Below are positions 25,969 to 34,487 of a stretch of 42,235 nt of DNA, in pieces (the first letter of the stretch is position 1; the number at the start of each line of letters is the position of its first letter). The notes beneath the pieces were generated by a model. That model had not been told where the DNA came from and searched no databases. It worked only from the letters and a program-made list of their open reading frames with translations. Source of the DNA: Phyllobacterium bourgognense (GTDB lineage: Bacteria > Pseudomonadota > Alphaproteobacteria > Rhizobiales > Rhizobiaceae); assembly GCF_003337575.1 (NCBI RefSeq), contig NZ_QPJM01000026.1, positions 1-42,235 on the forward strand, in the 5' to 3' direction. Made by a program: the position numbers and the translations under genes.

Positions 25969-26954
25969 TGAACGCGCTCGCCGCCCGCTTCAACGCCATC
26001 TTCGGGGCCGACATGGCCGGTCCCCTCGCCGCGCTGGTGGCGGTGCTTATCGTCTTCGGTTTCGCCTCGCCACATTTCCTGACGGGCGCGACCTTCGGAT
26101 CGGTTGCCTTTCAGCTTCCCGAGCTTGGCGTTCTGGCGCTTGCCATGCTGATGCCGATCCTCACCGGCGGCCTCAACCTTGCGATCACCTTTACCGCCAA
26201 CATCGCCGGCCTGACGCTTGCCTGGACGCTGCAGGCCAAGGGCGGCATCGATGCCGGCCCGGGCGCATTCCTGCTCGGCACGGCTCTGGCGCTCGCCGTC
26301 GGCGCAGCAAGCGGCCTGGTCATGGGCCTGGTCATCGCCTTTACGCGCGCCCATCCGATCCTCGTTTCACTATCGATGATGATCTTCCTGCGCGGCCTCG
26401 GCGAGTTCCTGACGCGCGGCGGCGATATCTCGGGCTTCCCCACCTTCATCGCTCCAATCGGCCACGGCAGCATCCTTGGCATCCCCGTCCCTTTGCTGAT
26501 CCTGATCGCCTGCGTCATCGCCACTCACATCCTGCTCTCACGCTCCAAGCTCGGCTTTTCCACCTATATGATCGGCTCCAATATCGAGTCTGCCCGCTAT
26601 TCCGGCATCAACACCCGCAAGGTCCTGGTGCTGGTCTACATGCTGTCCGGCGTGATGGCTGCGGTTGCCGGCATCATTATGCTTGCGCGTTTCAATTCGG
26701 TGCGCGTCGGCCATGGCGAATCCTATCTGCTGATCACCGTGCTCGCCTGCTTCCTCGGCGGCATCAATCCCTTCGGCGGCTTCGGCCGCGTCCTGCCCGT
26801 CTTCGTGGCGCTCATCGTGCTGCAGCTCCTTTCTTCGGGGCTCAACCTGCTGGGCGCCAACCAGCATCTCACCACTGCCGTCTGGGGCATCCTGCTCATC
26901 GTCGTGATGGTGCTGCGATGGCTCTCGGCCAAGTTCATCAGAAGCGTGAAATAG
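25968..26954 (+). CDS. Sugar ABC permease 2, RbsC type (328 aa)
   Basis: Partner membrane subunit. MLMPILTGGLNLAITFTANI replaces the usual GGIDLSVG motif, and VLACFLGGINPFGGFGRV is the second family landmark. GGGGAGAG precedes the ATG, which overlaps the previous stop (TGATG). I reject the longer frame from 25608, whose first 120 residues overlap the first permease gene and lack membrane character. The gene ends 11 bases before the epimerase start, so the five transporter-side genes and the enzyme form one operon. Confidence 0.94.
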   Translation: MNALAARFNAIFGADMAGPLAALVAVLIVFGFASPHFLTGATFGSVAFQLPELGVLALAMLMPILTGGLNLAITFTANIAGLTLAWTLQAKGGIDAGPGAFLLGTALALAVGAASGLVMGLVIAFTRAHPILVSLSMMIFLRGLGEFLTRGGDISGFPTFIAPIGHGSILGIPVPLLILIACVIATHILLSRSKLGFSTYMIGSNIESARYSGINTRKVLVLVYMLSGVMAAVAGIIMLARFNSVRVGHGESYLLITVLACFLGGINPFGGFGRVLPVFVALIVLQLLSSGLNLLGANQHLTTAVWGILLIVVMVLRWLSAKFIRSVK

Positions 26955-26965
26955 GAGATACGACC

Positions 26966-27814
26966 ATGGAAGGTTTCGGCGTTCACACCAGCATGTGGAC
27001 CATGAACTGGGATCGCGCAGGCGCCGAGAAGGCGATTGCCGGAGCCGTGCACTACAAGATGGATTTCATTGAGATCGCGCTGCTCAATGCGCCCGCCGTC
27101 GATGCCAAACACACCCGCGACCTGCTTGAGAAGCACAAGCTGCGCGCGGTCTGCTCGCTCGGACTGCCAGAACATGCCTGGGCCTCCATCCGCCCGGATG
27201 CCGCAATCGAGCACTTGAAGGTTGCGATCGAAAAGACCGCAGAAATGAACGCCGAGGCCCTGTCCGGCGTTATCTTTGGCGGCATTGGCGAGCGCACCGG
27301 CGTGCCACCGACGCAGGGCGAATACGACAACATCGCCAAGGTGCTCGACGCGGCGGCAAAGCATGCAAACAAGCACGGCATCCAACTCGGCGTCGAGGCC
27401 GTGAACCGCTATGAGAACCACCTGATCAACTCGGCGCAGCAGGCCGTCGATATGGTGGAGCGTGTCGGCGCCGACAATATCTTCGTTCACCTCGACACCT
27501 ACCACATGAATATCGAGGAAAAGGGGGCGGCAAACGGCATCCTGATCGCCCGCGATTACCTGAAGTACATCCATCTTTCCGAAAGCGACCGCGGCACGCC
27601 TGGCTATGGCAACATTCCGTGGGATGCGATCTACGCCGCGCTCGCGGCGATCGGCTTTAAGGGCGGACTTGCGATGGAAAGTTTCATCAACATGCCGCCC
27701 GAAGTAGCCTATGGCCTGGCCGTCTGGCGCCCCGTTGCACGCGATATGGAAGAGGTCATGGACAAGGGCCTGCCCTTCCTACGCAATAAGGCGGAACAAT
27801 ACGGTCTCATCTGA
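26966..27814 (+). CDS. Ketose 3-epimerase-like enzyme (282 aa)
   Basis: TIM-barrel sugar epimerase of the D-tagatose/D-psicose/L-ribulose 3-epimerase group. The metal and substrate motifs are clear: GVEAVNRYENH, HLDTYHMNIEE, HLSESDRGTPGYGNIPW and AMESF, giving the Glu-Asp-His-Glu set. Length is standard. AGGAG lies upstream of ATG 26966. It would convert the imported ketose, or the ketose formed from it, into its C3 epimer. No kinase or dehydrogenase follows in the operon, so the rest of the pathway must be elsewhere. Exact substrate is not decided by the sequence. Confidence 0.9.
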   Translation: MEGFGVHTSMWTMNWDRAGAEKAIAGAVHYKMDFIEIALLNAPAVDAKHTRDLLEKHKLRAVCSLGLPEHAWASIRPDAAIEHLKVAIEKTAEMNAEALSGVIFGGIGERTGVPPTQGEYDNIAKVLDAAAKHANKHGIQLGVEAVNRYENHLINSAQQAVDMVERVGADNIFVHLDTYHMNIEEKGAANGILIARDYLKYIHLSESDRGTPGYGNIPWDAIYAALAAIGFKGGLAMESFINMPPEVAYGLAVWRPVARDMEEVMDKGLPFLRNKAEQYGLI

Positions 27815-27829
27815 TCCGGTTTGCCGGAT
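27814..27829 (+). terminator. Weak stem-loop at the end of the third sugar operon
   Basis: ATCCGG and CCGGAT pair around TTTG directly at the stop of the epimerase gene. Only a short AT-rich tail follows, so it is at best a weak terminator. Confidence 0.35.
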
Positions 27830-28316
27830 ATTCCGCATTTAAATCGACGCCCATGTTGGCCGTCTGCCACTGCGAAGACGTCGTCCCCCGAGGTTCCTCG
27901 ACCTGTACCCGGCAACACGGCATCAGGCTGCTTCGAAATCGGACTTCAAATGCCCCCTTAACGAAGCCGAACTGCAGCTCAGAAAACGGGTGGTCTGAGA
28001 GCCGTTCCGGACGAGCCATTATGCGATTTTCGAAGCACCGATCGAGAACATTCGGGCAATAAGCCCACATAGAGGCGACGCGATGGGGCCCGTGGTGAGA
28101 GTTTGAACCGAGTTCGTTGAAATAGCGATTGAACACAACGGTCGGCCCTTGCAGAAGCCCTAAAGCCAATACCGAGGCAAGAGGACGGTGGAGAAGATGG
28201 TGAAGGTCAAGGCGGTATGCACCGGAGTTCCATCGGGGAAAGCCGGCAGCGGCATCATGGATACGCGCCATCGTCACGCCTTGTGCCTTCGCGTCTGCTT
28301 GCAAGTGATAACCTGC
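27830..28316. other. Intergenic stretch with no convincing gene
   Basis: About 490 bases. A minus-strand frame of 165 codons covers most of it but shows no family motif, has poor start context and its composition is unlike the flanking genes, so it is not reported as a gene. No repeats or promoters were recognised. Confidence 0.4.
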
Positions 28317-28502
28317 ATGGCTAGGGACGAACCGACTTTGGCGGCACTTCGCGTAGAACTGTCGAATTTGCGAGATGACCTAGCCGTGATCGAAAGCAGC
28401 GATGTTTTCGCCATGAATGCGACTGGCAATCAAGAGGCGGTCGATGCCATTAGACATAGGATCGTGGAAATAGAATCTATTCTTGCGCGAAATGACAAAT
28501 AA
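28317..28502 (+). CDS. Hypothetical small helical protein (61 aa)
   Basis: Not recognised. From ATG 28317 the product begins MARDEPTLAALRVELSNLRD and continues as one long amphipathic helix with a second helix DAIRHRIVEIESILARN at the end, a helical-hairpin or coiled-coil layout. It is acidic and soluble. The ribosome site is weak, and an in-frame upstream extension to 28188 has little protein character. No conserved neighbour helps. Confidence 0.45.
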   Translation: MARDEPTLAALRVELSNLRDDLAVIESSDVFAMNATGNQEAVDAIRHRIVEIESILARNDK

Positions 28503-28771
28503 GCGGTTCCCTGGCGTAGACCGCAACCATCGGGATTACTTCATCTATTCGCTTTACCTTGACTCGCCCCCGAAACTTGGGCGCAAACGTTCCCTGAACT
28601 CCACGGTGGCGTAAGATGTCGTGATACTTTCAACCGACTTCGTTATGTATCCTTTAGCGGCCATCGCCGTTATCGTGACCGTCTGGCTATTTTTATAGTG
28701 CGTCACCGGATGCGATGACAGCGGGGTTTCCTCGGGCCAAGGGAGCGTGGTGAATTCCACTACATATTGCG

Positions 28772-29107
28772 CTAAAGGGGCGATAAATCCCCGTTATCTT
28801 GGATATAGTAGCCGCGCGATGCGAAGCGCTGGCGAATGGTCTCCATGTCAGTCCAGGTTCGGTGGGAGGTTCCTTTCAGTGTATAGCGCCATACGGAGCT
28901 CCCGATACCAACCATCGCGCCTATCGTCGCAACGACAACCGGGCTCTGCCCATCCTCTATAGCCACATCGAATAGCGAACCTCCAACAAACAGCAGCGCC
29001 CCTGCCAACATTAAGTAGGTGGCGAAGGCCTCGTTCCCGGACGACGACTGCCATTCTCTTAAGGCTCGCTTATAGCGCTCGGAATCCACAAGCCATTGTT
29101 CATTCAT
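28772..29107 (-). CDS. Hypothetical membrane protein (111 aa)
   Basis: GGGAGA precedes ATG 29107, which I prefer to the longer frame to 29263. The protein starts with a charged helix (MNEQWLVDSERYKRALREWQ), then has two hydrophobic segments (FATYLMLAGALLFVGGSLF and VVVATIGAMVGIGSSVW) separated by a short acidic loop, and a basic cytoplasm-like tail. A helical hairpin in the inner membrane is likely. Function unknown. Confidence 0.55.
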   Translation of the reverse strand: MNEQWLVDSERYKRALREWQSSSGNEAFATYLMLAGALLFVGGSLFDVAIEDGQSPVVVATIGAMVGIGSSVWRYTLKGTSHRTWTDMETIRQRFASRGYYIQDNGDLSPL

Positions 29108-29785
29108 AGCTAAATCTCCCATGCTTCGAGATGATATGGGAGGATTGCCTTTCTGCAAAGTCAGCATCATTGTGTAGGCTCCTTGCGGACGTAGGGCTGC
29201 ATTTCCAATCAAATGTTTTCTCTGCAGCCGTCTGCTCCAGTGTCCTGACAATAGAGGCGGCACGTGAGCTTCGCATTGGTGATGCGCTTCATGTCATTCG
29301 CGGGTCTTTTCCTGGGCGCAAAAATAGTGGGCGGGCGAGTGAAGTATTCGCGTTTCACGAGCGACAAAAGTGCTATGTCGCGGACATGTCGCGTGGAGCC
29401 GCCGGGACTCGCCGGAAATTCAATTGCCAATTCTGACTCAACCATCGCAGTCGGTTACGACTAAAGCCATCTGCAAGCGATTGATGGCTCATCGTCGCAT
29501 TGACAGGGGTGGCATTACCTGCCCGCCATTTCCATATGGATGAAGGTCCGCTTTGGGCCACTGGCGGACATTCATCAGCGTCCGCTCTGAGCCCGCAAAT
29601 CGGTCATTTATGGGGGCTCCGTCCGTCCCTATAAGCGGACACCGCAGCTCATCCTGCGCCACCTTTTGTTATAAGTTTTAGCGCCCATCAACCTGTATCG
29701 TGGTCATCGCGCGGCCTCGACTTGGAGGAAGCTCAGTTTCGAATCTTCGCTATTTGGTACAATCCTTCTCGCCCAGACAATGCGT
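29108..29785. other. Intergenic stretch with no convincing gene
   Basis: About 680 bases containing only short overlapping frames without motifs. Around 29545-29645 the words GTCCGC, GCGGAC and CGGAC recur several times in both orientations, a pattern that could be part of a short dispersed repeat. I could not define its ends. Confidence 0.4.
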
Positions 29786-30325
29786 TCAGACGATCCGTTC
29801 GATGGTCAAGGGAAACGTCCCGCGCACAAGCAACGGCTCGAAATCGTCGAAGCGGCCGAGCCGGATCAGCCCACCGGAATAGCTGTAGCCGGCGTAGAAC
29901 ATCGCGAGATTGCCCCACGGCGAGAAGTAGCAGAGGTCGCCTGGCGCCTCGTTGCCGAATGGACCACTCGCGTCCTCCGTCAGCTTACGGGGGAGATAAG
30001 CGATCTTCTCGTTGCCGGCATAATTTTCGATGGTCAGTTCTAGGGGTAGCATGGATGCGAAATCGCGCGCCGACGGGTTGTCGTAAAGCATTGCCGTCAG
30101 GCTCTGACCGTTGAACATCATTCGAATTTTCATGTCGGTTGGCTCCTGACTTGCCGGATCGTTTTTTTGTTGGGCGAACGCCAGCCAGGGCATGGTGGCG
30201 GTGACCAGTATCGCTCCAAGGATAGAGCGGCGGAGCGGAGAAAAACCGTGCGCACCGGGCGCAGACAAGGTTTCGCTTACTGACATTGTGGCTGCATCGC
30301 CAAACTGGCTTTGTCTTTTGCTCAT
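29786..30325 (-). CDS. Secreted cyclophilin-like-fold protein (179 aa)
   Basis: The C-terminal 115 residues (from about MKIRMMFNGQSLTAMLYDNP, through DLCYFSPWGNLAMFYAGYSY, to a GRFDDFEPLL end) match the short cyclophilin-like family of unknown function that shares the cyclophilin fold without clear isomerase residues. The N-terminus has a hydrophobic export signal (SPLRRSILGAILVTATMPWL, cleavage near AFA) with a paired arginine, possibly a Tat signal. The ATG at 30325 follows AGGAAG and overlaps the MFS stop by 4 bases. It is therefore made together with the exporter. Confidence 0.8.
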   Translation of the reverse strand: MSKRQSQFGDAATMSVSETLSAPGAHGFSPLRRSILGAILVTATMPWLAFAQQKNDPASQEPTDMKIRMMFNGQSLTAMLYDNPSARDFASMLPLELTIENYAGNEKIAYLPRKLTEDASGPFGNEAPGDLCYFSPWGNLAMFYAGYSYSGGLIRLGRFDDFEPLLVRGTFPLTIERIV

Positions 30326-31551
30326 GATAGATGCTTCCTTGAAGACGTTGGCGTGGCCGTGCGTGATCTGTCGTGACGCGCCAGCACCACAGCCGCGATA
30401 GCGCAGGTGAAAAGCACGATCGCGCCGAATCCGAATGCGATCTGATAACCGCCATTGTCGAACAGCAGACCGCCGGAGGCTGCGCCGGCTGTGATGGCGA
30501 CTTGCACGACGGCCACCATCAGGCCTCCTCCCGCTTCTGCATCGTCCGGCAGTGCTTCGCTCAACCAGCTCCACCAGCCGACTGGGGCGGCGGTGCCGAT
30601 CAGGCCCCAAAGCGCCAGCAACCCGGCAGTGGTACCTAGCGACGATCCGAATACGACCAGGCCAACCGCGAGCGCCGCCATCATTGCAGGCATGGCGATC
30701 AACGCTTGGTAGAGGCGCGTACGCAGGACAGAGCCGATAAGGAGGGTTCCGAGCAAACCGGAGACGCCCGTTGCCAACAACAGGAGCGATAAGCCGGAAA
30801 CATTGACGAGCGTCACGGTTTCCAGGAATGGCCGCAGGTAGGTGAAGAGCGCGAATTGGCCCATGAAGAAAAGTGCGACGGCCGCCATGCCGATCGGCAC
30901 GCCTGGTCGGCGTAGGACTTGAAACGCCGCCAGCGGGTTCGCACGGGTCGGGCTGGGCATGGACGGCAACGTTGCGAGGAGCCACACAAAGGTGATCGCA
31001 GCGAGCGGCACCACGCTGAAGAAGGCGCCGCGCCAACCGATATACTGTCCAAGGAAACTGCCGAGCGGCGCAGCAATCGTTGCTGCCAGTGCATTGCCGC
31101 CGTTGAGGATCGCGAGGCCACGGGGCACCTCTGCAGCCGGCACGAGGCGCATGACTGTCGCCGCTGACATCGACCAGAAGCCGCCGATTACGACGCCGAC
31201 AAAGGCACGCCCCGCCATCAGGACCGCATAGTTGGGCGCGAACGCGGTCACGACGCCCGAAATGAGCATCAAGGCTGTGAGCCACAACAACAATTGTCGC
31301 CGGTCAAGCTTCGACGTGAATGCCGCGACGAAGAGGCTGGTGGCGACCGCGAATATACCGGAGATCGCGATGGCCTGCCCCGCCTGACCTTCGGTCAGAT
31401 ACAGGTCGGAGGCGATTGGCGTCAGCAAGCTGACGGGCATGAATTCCGAAGCGACGAGCGTCGCAACGCACAAGCTAAGGGCGAGGACAGCGCTCCATGA
31501 CGCCGAGTCTGGGGCGCTTTCGGTAGTCGCTACCGCGGTTGCGTGGGTCAT
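30322..31551 (-). CDS. MFS efflux transporter (409 aa)
   Basis: Twelve-helix major facilitator of the drug/sugar-efflux (AraJ/DHA1-like) type. Characteristic pieces are FMPVSLLTPIASDL in helix 1, LDRRQLLLW in the loop between helices 2 and 3, and AGRAFVGVVIGGFWSMSAA in helix 4. The ATG at 31551 has GAGG at good spacing, unlike 31566. It is translationally coupled to the cyclophilin-like gene and lies 78 bases after the hydrolase gene on the same strand. Substrate unknown. Confidence 0.92.
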   Translation of the reverse strand: MTHATAVATTESAPDSASWSAVLALSLCVATLVASEFMPVSLLTPIASDLYLTEGQAGQAIAISGIFAVATSLFVAAFTSKLDRRQLLLWLTALMLISGVVTAFAPNYAVLMAGRAFVGVVIGGFWSMSAATVMRLVPAAEVPRGLAILNGGNALAATIAAPLGSFLGQYIGWRGAFFSVVPLAAITFVWLLATLPSMPSPTRANPLAAFQVLRRPGVPIGMAAVALFFMGQFALFTYLRPFLETVTLVNVSGLSLLLLATGVSGLLGTLLIGSVLRTRLYQALIAMPAMMAALAVGLVVFGSSLGTTAGLLALWGLIGTAAPVGWWSWLSEALPDDAEAGGGLMVAVVQVAITAGAASGGLLFDNGGYQIAFGFGAIVLFTCAIAAVVLARHDRSRTATPTSSRKHLS

Positions 31552-31629
31552 TTCATGCCTCTGCATTGGTCGAACAACACGCCAGGCAAGCGGAGGGCCC
31601 GCGAGGCGTATCGTCCGGTTGTACGTTCG

Positions 31630-32685
31630 TTAGGAGCTCAGGTTCCCCCGGAAGAAGGCGGTCAGCTTGTCGAACGGGATCAGGTTGACACGGTCATAGA
31701 GATCGACGTGACCGGCACCCGGGATGATCACGAGCTCCTTCGGTTCAGAAGCACGCTCGTAGGCGTTTTCGCTGAACTCGATCGAGTGAGCCTGCTCGCC
31801 GGCGATGAACAGCAACGGACGCGGCGAGATCGTCTTGATCTGGGCGAACGGATAGAAGTTCATGAAAGCGGCGTTGCTGCTCAGGGTCGGATGCGTGGTC
31901 TGGAGCGGCGTCTGTCCTTTCGGCGTGAACTCCCCGCGCGGCGTGCGATAAAAATCGTAGAACTCACGCTCGATCGCATTGGAGTCTGCCTTCAGTTCAT
32001 CAACCGTGCCGCCGGTCAGTTTGATTTCGGCGCCCTGGTACTCTGCGAGGCGCTGCTGTGCGGCGACCTTCAGCATTTCCTTTCGCTGTTCGACCGACAC
32101 GCCCTTCCGAAGGCCGTCGCGATTGGCGGCACCCATGTCATACATGCTGACGGTGGCGATCGCTTTCATGCGCGGATCGATCTGCGCTGCGCTGAGGGCG
32201 AAGCTGCCGCTCCCGCAAATGCCGAGCACGCCGATATTGTCCTTGTTGACGAAGGGCTGCGTGCTCAGGAAGTCGACGGCTGCGCTGAAATCATCCGCAT
32301 AGATTTCGGGAGCGACGGTATTGCGCGGTTGGCCCTCGCTCTCGCCCCAGAAGGAGAGATCGAACGACAGCGTAACAAAGCCCTGCTCTGCCAGCTTGGT
32401 CGCATAGAGGTTGGCGCTCTGCTCCTTCGTGGCGCCCATCGGGTGGCCTACGACGATCGCCGGAGTCTGGGCGCTCCTGTCGAGGCCCTGGGGCGTGAAC
32501 AGATTGCCGACGACCTTCATGCCGAACTTATTCTCGAAGGTGATCTTTTCGACGACCACGCGGTCGCTCCTGTAAAAGTTGTCAGCGCCGTTGGACATGT
32601 CCTGGGCGAGCGCGGGGGAAGCGCCGATCGCTAAGCCGGATACTGATCCGAGCATAAGTGCGAGCCCCAATGCCAATTCCTTCAT
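31630..32685 (-). CDS. Secreted alpha/beta hydrolase, dienelactone-hydrolase-like (351 aa)
   Basis: Hydrolase with an N-terminal signal peptide (MKELALGLALMLGSVSGLAI, cleavage near ALA-QD). The core has PAIVVGHPMGATKEQ, the nucleophile elbow GICGSG with Cys157 where most relatives have Ser, and a late histidine in GAGHVDLYD. Cys nucleophiles occur in dienelactone hydrolases. The acid residue is probably in the FIAGEQAHS region. It is first in a unit with the MFS and cyclophilin-like genes, divergent from a LysR regulator, so induction by a small aromatic or ester is a reasonable guess. Confidence 0.88.
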   Translation of the reverse strand: MKELALGLALMLGSVSGLAIGASPALAQDMSNGADNFYRSDRVVVEKITFENKFGMKVVGNLFTPQGLDRSAQTPAIVVGHPMGATKEQSANLYATKLAEQGFVTLSFDLSFWGESEGQPRNTVAPEIYADDFSAAVDFLSTQPFVNKDNIGVLGICGSGSFALSAAQIDPRMKAIATVSMYDMGAANRDGLRKGVSVEQRKEMLKVAAQQRLAEYQGAEIKLTGGTVDELKADSNAIEREFYDFYRTPRGEFTPKGQTPLQTTHPTLSSNAAFMNFYPFAQIKTISPRPLLFIAGEQAHSIEFSENAYERASEPKELVIIPGAGHVDLYDRVNLIPFDKLTAFFRGNLSS

Positions 32686-32848
32686 GTTCGTTCCTTTCCT
32701 TATTCGAACAAGTCATTGGAGAGGCTGATGGCCGCCTTGGAGTAAGTCTCAGTCGGGACCAGCGCTCTTCACACCTCAAAACTTAAGGGATGCAAACTCA
32801 TACGATAAGGCGCTATATAGATCATAGGCTTATAATCAGGAGTTATGA

Positions 32849-33742
32849 ATGGTCCGAGAGAACGTCAGCGATCTGATGGCCTTCATCGCTGTCGCACAGG
32901 AAGGCAGTTTCACACGGGCGGCAGTCCGGCTGGGCGTCTCCCAACCGGCCCTCAGCAAGACAATCAGGACGCTGGAAGAGCGGCTTGGCTTGCGTCTGCT
33001 CAGTCGCACCACCCGAAGTGTGGCGCCCACAGAAGCCGGAGAGCGTCTGCTTCGGAGCATCGAGCCGCATTTCGCGGGTATCGAAGGCAGCCTGTCCGCG
33101 CTGACCGAGCTAAGGGACAAGCCGTCCGGCATCGTTCGGATCACGGCAACGCAACATGCGGCGGATACGGTGATGTGGCCGCGCTTGTCCAAGGTCATGC
33201 TTAACTATCCCGACATCACGGTCGAGTTGGTCTCTGACGAGGGCTTAGCAAACATTGTGAGCGAGCGTTTCGATGCCGGTGTTCGCGTCGGCGAGTACGT
33301 CGAGAAGGACATGATTGCCGTCCGGATCGGCCCCGCGATGCGCCAGGCCATTGTTGCATCACCGGGTTATTTCAAAGAGCGGCCAGCGCCCAAGCATCCT
33401 GAAGAGCTAACCGGCCACCGCTGCATCAACTTGCGCCGTGTAACGCGCGGCGGATATTTCCCATGGGAGTTCGAAAAGCGCGGACGCGAAATCAACGTCC
33501 GTGTCGAGGGCCAACTGGCGGTGAGCAGTCTTGAGCTTGCAAGGCGCGCTGCTCTGGATGGTTTGGGCGTGGCATATCTGCCCGATGATATGGTGCAGGA
33601 TGACCTGGCAAAGAAACGGCTGGTGCGAGTGCTGGAGGATTGGTGCGAACCGTTCCCCGGCTATCACCTGTACTATCCGAGCAGCAGGCAGCACGCTCCC
33701 GCCTTCGCAGTCGTGCTTGAGGCACTTCGCTTCCGCGGCTGA
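32849..33742 (+). CDS. LysR-family transcriptional regulator (297 aa)
   Basis: Activator/repressor. The winged helix-turn-helix (LMAFIAVAQEGSFTRAAVRL and then GVSQPALSKTIRTLEERLGL) occupies residues 9-47 and the C-terminal effector domain the rest, ending AFAVVLEALRF. It belongs to the CrgA/DsdC-like subgroup with a short C-terminus (FPGYHLYYPSSRQHAPAF). AGGAGTTATGA precedes ATG 32849. It is divergent from the hydrolase operon across 163 bases. ATAAG (32805-32809) and CTTAT (32829-32833) may form part of its binding site. Confidence 0.93.
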   Translation: MVRENVSDLMAFIAVAQEGSFTRAAVRLGVSQPALSKTIRTLEERLGLRLLSRTTRSVAPTEAGERLLRSIEPHFAGIEGSLSALTELRDKPSGIVRITATQHAADTVMWPRLSKVMLNYPDITVELVSDEGLANIVSERFDAGVRVGEYVEKDMIAVRIGPAMRQAIVASPGYFKERPAPKHPEELTGHRCINLRRVTRGGYFPWEFEKRGREINVRVEGQLAVSSLELARRAALDGLGVAYLPDDMVQDDLAKKRLVRVLEDWCEPFPGYHLYYPSSRQHAPAFAVVLEALRFRG

Positions 33743-33860
33743 AAATTGCGAGTACCCGCGTGGGGCAACTCACGATGCTTGCACTGACCTGACGGACCGC
33801 CTTTGAGGATACCGGTCCCGAAGCTGGTTGTCCGCTATCGGCCCCGTTTATACTTGAGGT

Positions 33861-34095
33861 CATCTCAGCACTCGCCAATATGCTCGATTGGTCGATGAGT
33901 GGGTCACTGCAATTGGGCTGCGACGCGAAGACTACGGCACACACTCCCTCCGACGCACAAAGGCCGCGATGATCTACAAAGCGACAGGCAATCTTCGTGC
34001 GATCCAGATCTTGCTTGGGCATACCAAGATCGAGAACACGGTTAGGTACCTGGGCGGAGGATGCGCTGGAACTAGCGGAGCATACAGAGATTTGA
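33861..34095 (+). pseudogene. Tyrosine recombinase C-terminal remnant
   Basis: From 33861 the frame reads HLSTRQYARLVDEWV and continues through YGTHSLRRTKAAMIYKATGN, LRAIQILLGHTKIENTVRYL, which carry the catalytic HxLR, LGH and tyrosine residues of an XerD-like integrase. At about 34055 the frame breaks, and the end EDALELAEHTEI resumes one frame over, stopping at 34095. The N-terminal domain and first arginine are missing. It marks an old phage or integron-like insertion that is no longer active. Confidence 0.85.
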
Positions 34096-34487
34096 CAATG
34101 TGCGGCCCCGCACCCAGCGGGGCCGTGCCTCTTGGGGAAAATGTTTCTGGTTCTAGCAGTTCAAGTGGGCGGCTATGCGCCCTCATGTCGGCCGTTGAGG
34201 TGAGTTTTGCCACCGCCTGAAAGCAGACATTGCCGACGACCACGCTGAGGTCGCGGTTGCGCCAAAACGAGACGCCAGCCTTGGCTAAACGTCCAGATAT
34301 GCTTTGTAGACTGTGTACATTACGCCGAAGTCGAGGTGCTACGTTGACGAAATCGATAGTGCCAGCGAGACAACGCAGCCAATCACAAAGTGCCATGTAC
34401 AGAGACCGTCGCACGCTCCAAGATGATGAAACGTGAGCTCTCGCAAAAAATCGCAACCGCGAGGCGGCACTCGGCGGAGGCACGGGT
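34096..34487. other. Intergenic stretch with a GC-rich hairpin, no gene
   Basis: CGGCCCCGC (34103-34111) and GCGGGGCCG (34117-34125) make a perfect 9-bp stem with a 5-base loop just after the recombinase remnant; no T-run follows. The remainder to the histidine kinase stop has only weak ORFs. A decayed protein-coding patch is possible but unidentifiable. Confidence 0.45.

Noticed and set aside
25608..26954. Long ORF reading through the second permease
   Set aside because: Its first 120 codons lie inside the first permease gene and lack membrane character; the true permease starts at 25968 with a good ribosome site.
27807..28304. Minus-strand 165-codon ORF
   Set aside because: No family motif, poor start and composition unlike nearby genes; treated as non-coding.
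28554..28760. Minus-strand 68-codon frame after the membrane protein
   Set aside because: Contains a fairly protein-like stretch, but only a GTG start without ribosome site, and no motif or neighbour supports it.
29786..31285. 499-codon minus-strand ORF
   Set aside because: Most of it is out of frame with the MFS gene; only the last 179 codons from 30325 form a real protein.
34103..34125. Rho-independent terminator
   Set aside because: The stem is perfect, but no T-run follows on either strand, so it is noted only as a hairpin.
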